A stretch of DNA of 54,341 nucleotides from Methylobacterium trifolii. Its GTDB lineage: Bacteria > Pseudomonadota > Alphaproteobacteria > Rhizobiales > Beijerinckiaceae. The DNA is taken from assembly GCF_022179685.1 (NCBI RefSeq), contig NZ_BPRB01000086.1, positions 1 to 54,341 on the forward strand, written 5' to 3'. The position numbers and the translations under genes are program-made. The notes under the pieces were generated by a model. The model had not been told where the DNA came from, searched no databases, and was given only the letters and a program-made list of their open reading frames with translations. Every line of letters begins with the position of its first letter. Position 1 is the stretch's first letter. Positions 52,101 to 54,341 of this stretch are shown here, piece after piece.

Positions 52101-54341
52101 CTCTCCAATCTTCGCCTTCAACGGCACAAAGCCTATTCGCTCGGATGTGGGTAAACGTGTCGCGATCGATCTCACAAGCCTACTTACGCTAAGCCTAACG
52201 GGTAAACTTCGACAGTTTCTGGCTTGGGCGGACAGTGTCACGATCGCCCAAACAACACTCAGCTGGCTCTTCGAAGAGCGCGATAAACTCGCGTTCCACC
52301 AACCAAGCCAAGTGCGAAGAGCGCGGGAGGTAAAGCAGCTTATCGATGCGGATCGAGTGCACCGATTTGAGGGCGCGGTGCCCCCGCAGGAGCTGGAGCT
52401 ACGCGTCGGGAGCGACATAGCTCAATATCTCGTTGCTGCCGAGACGCTCGATGAGCAGGATAAGTCGCCAAAAATCGTCGTGCGCCCTGCGCCGCTTCCC
52501 AAACCCGGCTCACTCCTTGAGCAGACTGCGGACATCTCCGGGTACGAAACGTTCTTTGCCGGCGTGGGCGATGTGCTTGCGGCGCTTAAGCGCGGCGGAC
52601 ATCTTTCCGATGTTGAGAGTGCCAACGCAAACGCATATCTACGCCTTCACGAACAAGCATGGCCTCACAGCCCGGTCGTGCAGTCGGGCGCAACGCTCTA
52701 TCTAGACGACGTCGCCCTATCATTCTTTCAGCATCTGGGCATGCTGTCCCGTCTGCCAATGGCCGGGTTCAAAGTCTTTGTTACCTCCTCGGAAGTCGAG
52801 CGCGCTAACGAATTGGTGAGCTACGATGCTTCGGCGGATGACGCTCGGACTCTGGTTGAAAGCTTACAAGTTGCGCTACGCGACGAGATCGCATCCGGAA
52901 AGGTAAAACTCGGTCGATTGCTGCTGTCAGGCGATGATGAAGACAATTTCGATCTGCATCCCAGCCGCCAGCTCCTTGCCGGCCGGCCAGAGATCGACGC
53001 GTTGATCGTCGACGACCGGTTTGTGAATTCGTTCGGGACGCACGAAGGCTATCCGCTAGTGACTTCAATTGATCTCTTTGCCACGATGGCGGAGAGTGGA
53101 GACATCACGCTCTCAGAACTGACCGAGGCCATATCGGTAATCAGACAAGCAGGACTGCTCTTCGTTCCGCTTCGCTCAGGTGAACTCGAAGCCCTCTTGA
53201 CTGCCGCCCCTGTAACGGACTTTGTCGTCCAAGAAACAGCGGAACTTAGAGCAGTCCGCGAAAGCATTGTTCGGGCAAGAATGACCGACGCCCTTCAATT
53301 GCCGAATGAAGGTCTCTGGCTCGATACACTTACCAGAGAGGCAACGATAGCGTTGCGCAGCCAGTGGCAGGAGTCCGTTCCAGACGAGACGGCACAAGCA
53401 AAATCAAGGTGGCTCCTTGAACTTTTCGATGCGCGCGGTTGGGCTCATCGGTCCGCGGCGGTGGGGCTCGCGGTGACTGAGCGATACCGCGCGCAACTGT
53501 TGATGCTCTCGATCCTCCCAATGCCGGACGAAGAAACCCGAGCCAGGTACTGGAATTGGCTGGGAGGCGCCGTCCTCGAAGGCTTCAAAGAAGAACAGCC
53601 GGAATCGTACGCGGAGCTTCTCACCTCGATCCGCGAGATTGTCGAGCAACAGATTGGCCGTACTCTCGGAGGAGAAGATGATGACGAGGGGCCTAACCTG
53701 CGCGGCGCTGTAGTCCTTGATCTCCTCAAGCTATTCCCTGATTCCATTCGAGAAGACATCTCGCATTCCGAAAGTTTCCGCTCGAAGTACTATCTAACGT
53801 TAGACTCGGTGCTCACCCTCAATTGTTTGGGGATTTCATTTCAAAGCTCTAAGCTCTTCTTGGCCATCCGAAAACTTTTCGACGGCCCGGATACATCAAT
53901 CATCGTGAAGCCCATCGAGGGAGAACCTGTCGAACTCTCGATCGAACGGGGCGTTAAGCCTAAGCTCTTTCTGATGCTCGGAGAAGTGCGCCGACAAATG
54001 CCTTCGTTTTTTGTGCTTGCCGAGGATCGAGAAACAAGGCTGGGCTCCTTTGAAGACGAAGTTTCCGCCGCCAATCTTCCTCCTCGCGTAATCGAGGCCT
54101 GGAGGGAGAAGATCGAGAAAGGCCCTCTCACCGAAGATGAGATCGGGACGCTAACCCAGGACTTCAAATTGACACCGCAGTCGGTTGCGGCCGCTATACG
54201 CGGCGAATTAACTGCGGAGGCCGGCCAAGTTTCTGTGATAGTACCTCGAAAGGCGAGCTACTACTGCGGCCTTATCGGAGAACGTGGCGCCGCGAGCAAT
54301 GTCGAGGCTTATGCGGCCGGCAATGCTAAGGCTCAGATCGA
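49108..54341 (+). CDS. Giant multidomain protein: PD-(D/E)XK nuclease, TPR-like helices and PIN-like domains (runs off right edge)
   Basis: From ATG 49108 the frame is open to the window end, at least 1744 residues. Residues 15-160 resemble a Cap4/DUF4297-type nuclease: GGGNATAGGVTMQASIAASI, then ETEVPVDDLVIE with D67-D68, and WVFIQSKNSL with Q82-x-K84, a PD-(D/E)XK arrangement. About 300-1000 is helical, TPR-like. A PIN-like segment begins near 1018 (VAIDLTSLLTLSLTGKLRQF). A second spans about 1195-1370 (LYLDDVALSFFQHLGMLSRL; IDALIVDDRFVNSFG; LVTSIDLFATMA). The last 370 visible residues are mostly helical. Codon use (ATA, TTA, CTA frequent) differs from the chromosome. Likely a defence or conflict effector; domains are identified by eye. 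Confidence 0.75.
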   Translation, partial: MAKKASESKSLLAKGGGNATAGGVTMQASIAASIAVRLLAAVALDKRLGLGAAKPTAICFETEVPVDDLVIETEVGGWVFIQSKNSLTGRFVLTSELGKTCDEFARLWLLTKDGNGQRGWDRPLVGGKDAMLLAVGHETSGPIKVGLPKALNAVRMQSTATLAEAEQKLLVSFKALMRSAFDAHGAPADLDLDAVLRFIHVIDYDFGGPQRELAENRLKALLELPDQAPGAFKAIERECQNAMKERGRLDGGSFRASLAADGLLLKAAAKGLLETHTDIRADTQAILWGQREIAQALSGAPTENRVITDVAGRRLSELRQVRFAAGFDSTAACNLLLTAVETGELAAASSAVSQSIFAWCARILASIDHEKARYALFKAQAFGSSAETTIADAFVEAFAQSGDRAKALATLEPLNTRESLAATLIIAVHNLSPEEGLRWLERTGLSLDRLHPDGKFRALGIYLATSDFNSALKIVDALGDTDFEATPALLLLSGQAHLEQTVHPHLRDALQAPLPPNLADFPLAEDTEAMAHRTKAISYYNRAATAFELLGARQAASIAADRALWLKLRDPSLAVKALEELQGSMADEKVRLRRVPLAFAFSLILNLQAVEEDIERATALTGEKSLHAAVARFEVALRRKAPDVAGYIDRHREQLLEYYHPDFLTSIEIESLAKAGRAEDARVKLAILESKDIPPNALVTLRSLIEGAAGADVAAFRETAYRANPTIPALLNLVAELEHSRDFTKLAEFAGILFGEVKDVTSAETYISALQEIQADEKIAAMGEAYPEIVEASTRVSTSLAWAYYRLGRLGDSKSCLEKLRVGRDVQTDRHLAMNIAIASGDWSSLNTFVETEWQNREKRDATELLRAGVLAQRIGATPRSQELVREAARKADGDAKILSASYSTAASAGWENEEKIHGWLQGAISASGEDGPVQRMDIRELLSLQPDWDDQMNRTWDLVVRGEAPLFAAAKVARRTLLDVFLRPALRNLGQADPRRRSPIFAFNGTKPIRSDVGKRVAIDLTSLLTLSLTGKLRQFLAWADSVTIAQTTLSWLFEERDKLAFHQPSQVRRAREVKQLIDADRVHRFEGAVPPQELELRVGSDIAQYLVAAETLDEQDKSPKIVVRPAPLPKPGSLLEQTADISGYETFFAGVGDVLAALKRGGHLSDVESANANAYLRLHEQAWPHSPVVQSGATLYLDDVALSFFQHLGMLSRLPMAGFKVFVTSSEVERANELVSYDASADDARTLVESLQVALRDEIASGKVKLGRLLLSGDDEDNFDLHPSRQLLAGRPEIDALIVDDRFVNSFGTHEGYPLVTSIDLFATMAESGDITLSELTEAISVIRQAGLLFVPLRSGELEALLTAAPVTDFVVQETAELRAVRESIVRARMTDALQLPNEGLWLDTLTREATIALRSQWQESVPDETAQAKSRWLLELFDARGWAHRSAAVGLAVTERYRAQLLMLSILPMPDEETRARYWNWLGGAVLEGFKEEQPESYAELLTSIREIVEQQIGRTLGGEDDDEGPNLRGAVVLDLLKLFPDSIREDISHSESFRSKYYLTLDSVLTLNCLGISFQSSKLFLAIRKLFDGPDTSIIVKPIEGEPVELSIERGVKPKLFLMLGEVRRQMPSFFVLAEDRETRLGSFEDEVSAANLPPRVIEAWREKIEKGPLTEDEIGTLTQDFKLTPQSVAAAIRGELTAEAGQVSVIVPRKASYYCGLIGERGAASNVEAYAAGNAKAQI

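Larger units (their letters stand above)
44850..54341 (+). mobile_element. Putative integrated mobilizable element (left part; continues past the window)
   Basis: All genes here read rightward and comprise a mobilization block followed by a giant cargo gene. Mating-pair-formation genes, replication genes and an integrase are not seen in the window, so it looks mobilizable rather than self-transmissible. The left end lies between the amidotransferase gene and about 44850; no direct repeat or tRNA attachment site was recognised. Base use becomes AT-richer from about 49000 on. Confidence 0.6.

Overview
The window is GC-rich chromosomal DNA from an alphaproteobacterium of the order Hyphomicrobiales, most likely Methylobacterium or Methylorubrum. 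This rests on gene content: a division/wall cluster of alphaproteobacterial type, a NepR-EcfG general stress sigma fusion, CsbD and DUF1236 stress proteins, PhnA-like and PepSY proteins, and G+C-heavy codon use. No ribosomal RNA is present, so the genus is an inference.

Layout. Positions 1-5300 hold stress proteins (a truncated PhnA-like membrane protein and two CsbD proteins), then a gene graveyard: a PAS-LuxR regulator broken by a frameshift and cut at its 5' end, two response-regulator relics, an intact Pit-type phosphate transporter, and an IS5-type transposase relic followed by an AT-rich stretch. Positions 5483-11396 form one leftward TonB/FecIR-type iron uptake locus: ECF sigma factor, FecR sensor, STN-containing TonB receptor and PepSY membrane protein. 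tRNA-Pro(GGG) follows, then rightward genes for a glycosyltransferase, a rhodanese, an RND efflux adaptor and pump, and a metallo-beta-lactamase-like protein. At about 20000 two divergent genes both lack their 5' ends (a scar). To the right lies an unusual two-gene unit: a VWA membrane protein overlapping a large membrane protein with a degenerate helicase-like core. A soluble PAS chemoreceptor comes next.

Positions 27593-36700 are the leftward dcw cluster rsmH-ftsL-ftsI-murE-murF-mraY-murD, tightly overlapped at its upstream end and interrupted by large palindromes at its downstream end. RNase P RNA lies upstream of it. Positions 37862-44729 carry a diguanylate cyclase, psd-pssA (phosphatidylethanolamine synthesis) flanked by two copies of a 58-bp repeat, mscL, a NepR-like protein, a DUF1236 protein, the NepR-EcfG fusion and a class II glutamine amidotransferase.

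From about 44850 to the right edge the DNA is accessory. A compact mobilization module (MobC, relaxase, a membrane protein, a small protein and a soluble VirD4/TraG-like coupling protein) is followed by one open reading frame of at least 1744 codons that runs off the window. Its N-terminus looks like a PD-(D/E)XK nuclease of the Cap4/DUF4297 kind. It is followed by a long helical, TPR-like region and two PIN-like domains. Its codon use is visibly AT-richer than the host genes. I regard it as the best candidate here for a poorly described system, probably a single-protein defence or conflict effector carried by a mobilizable element.
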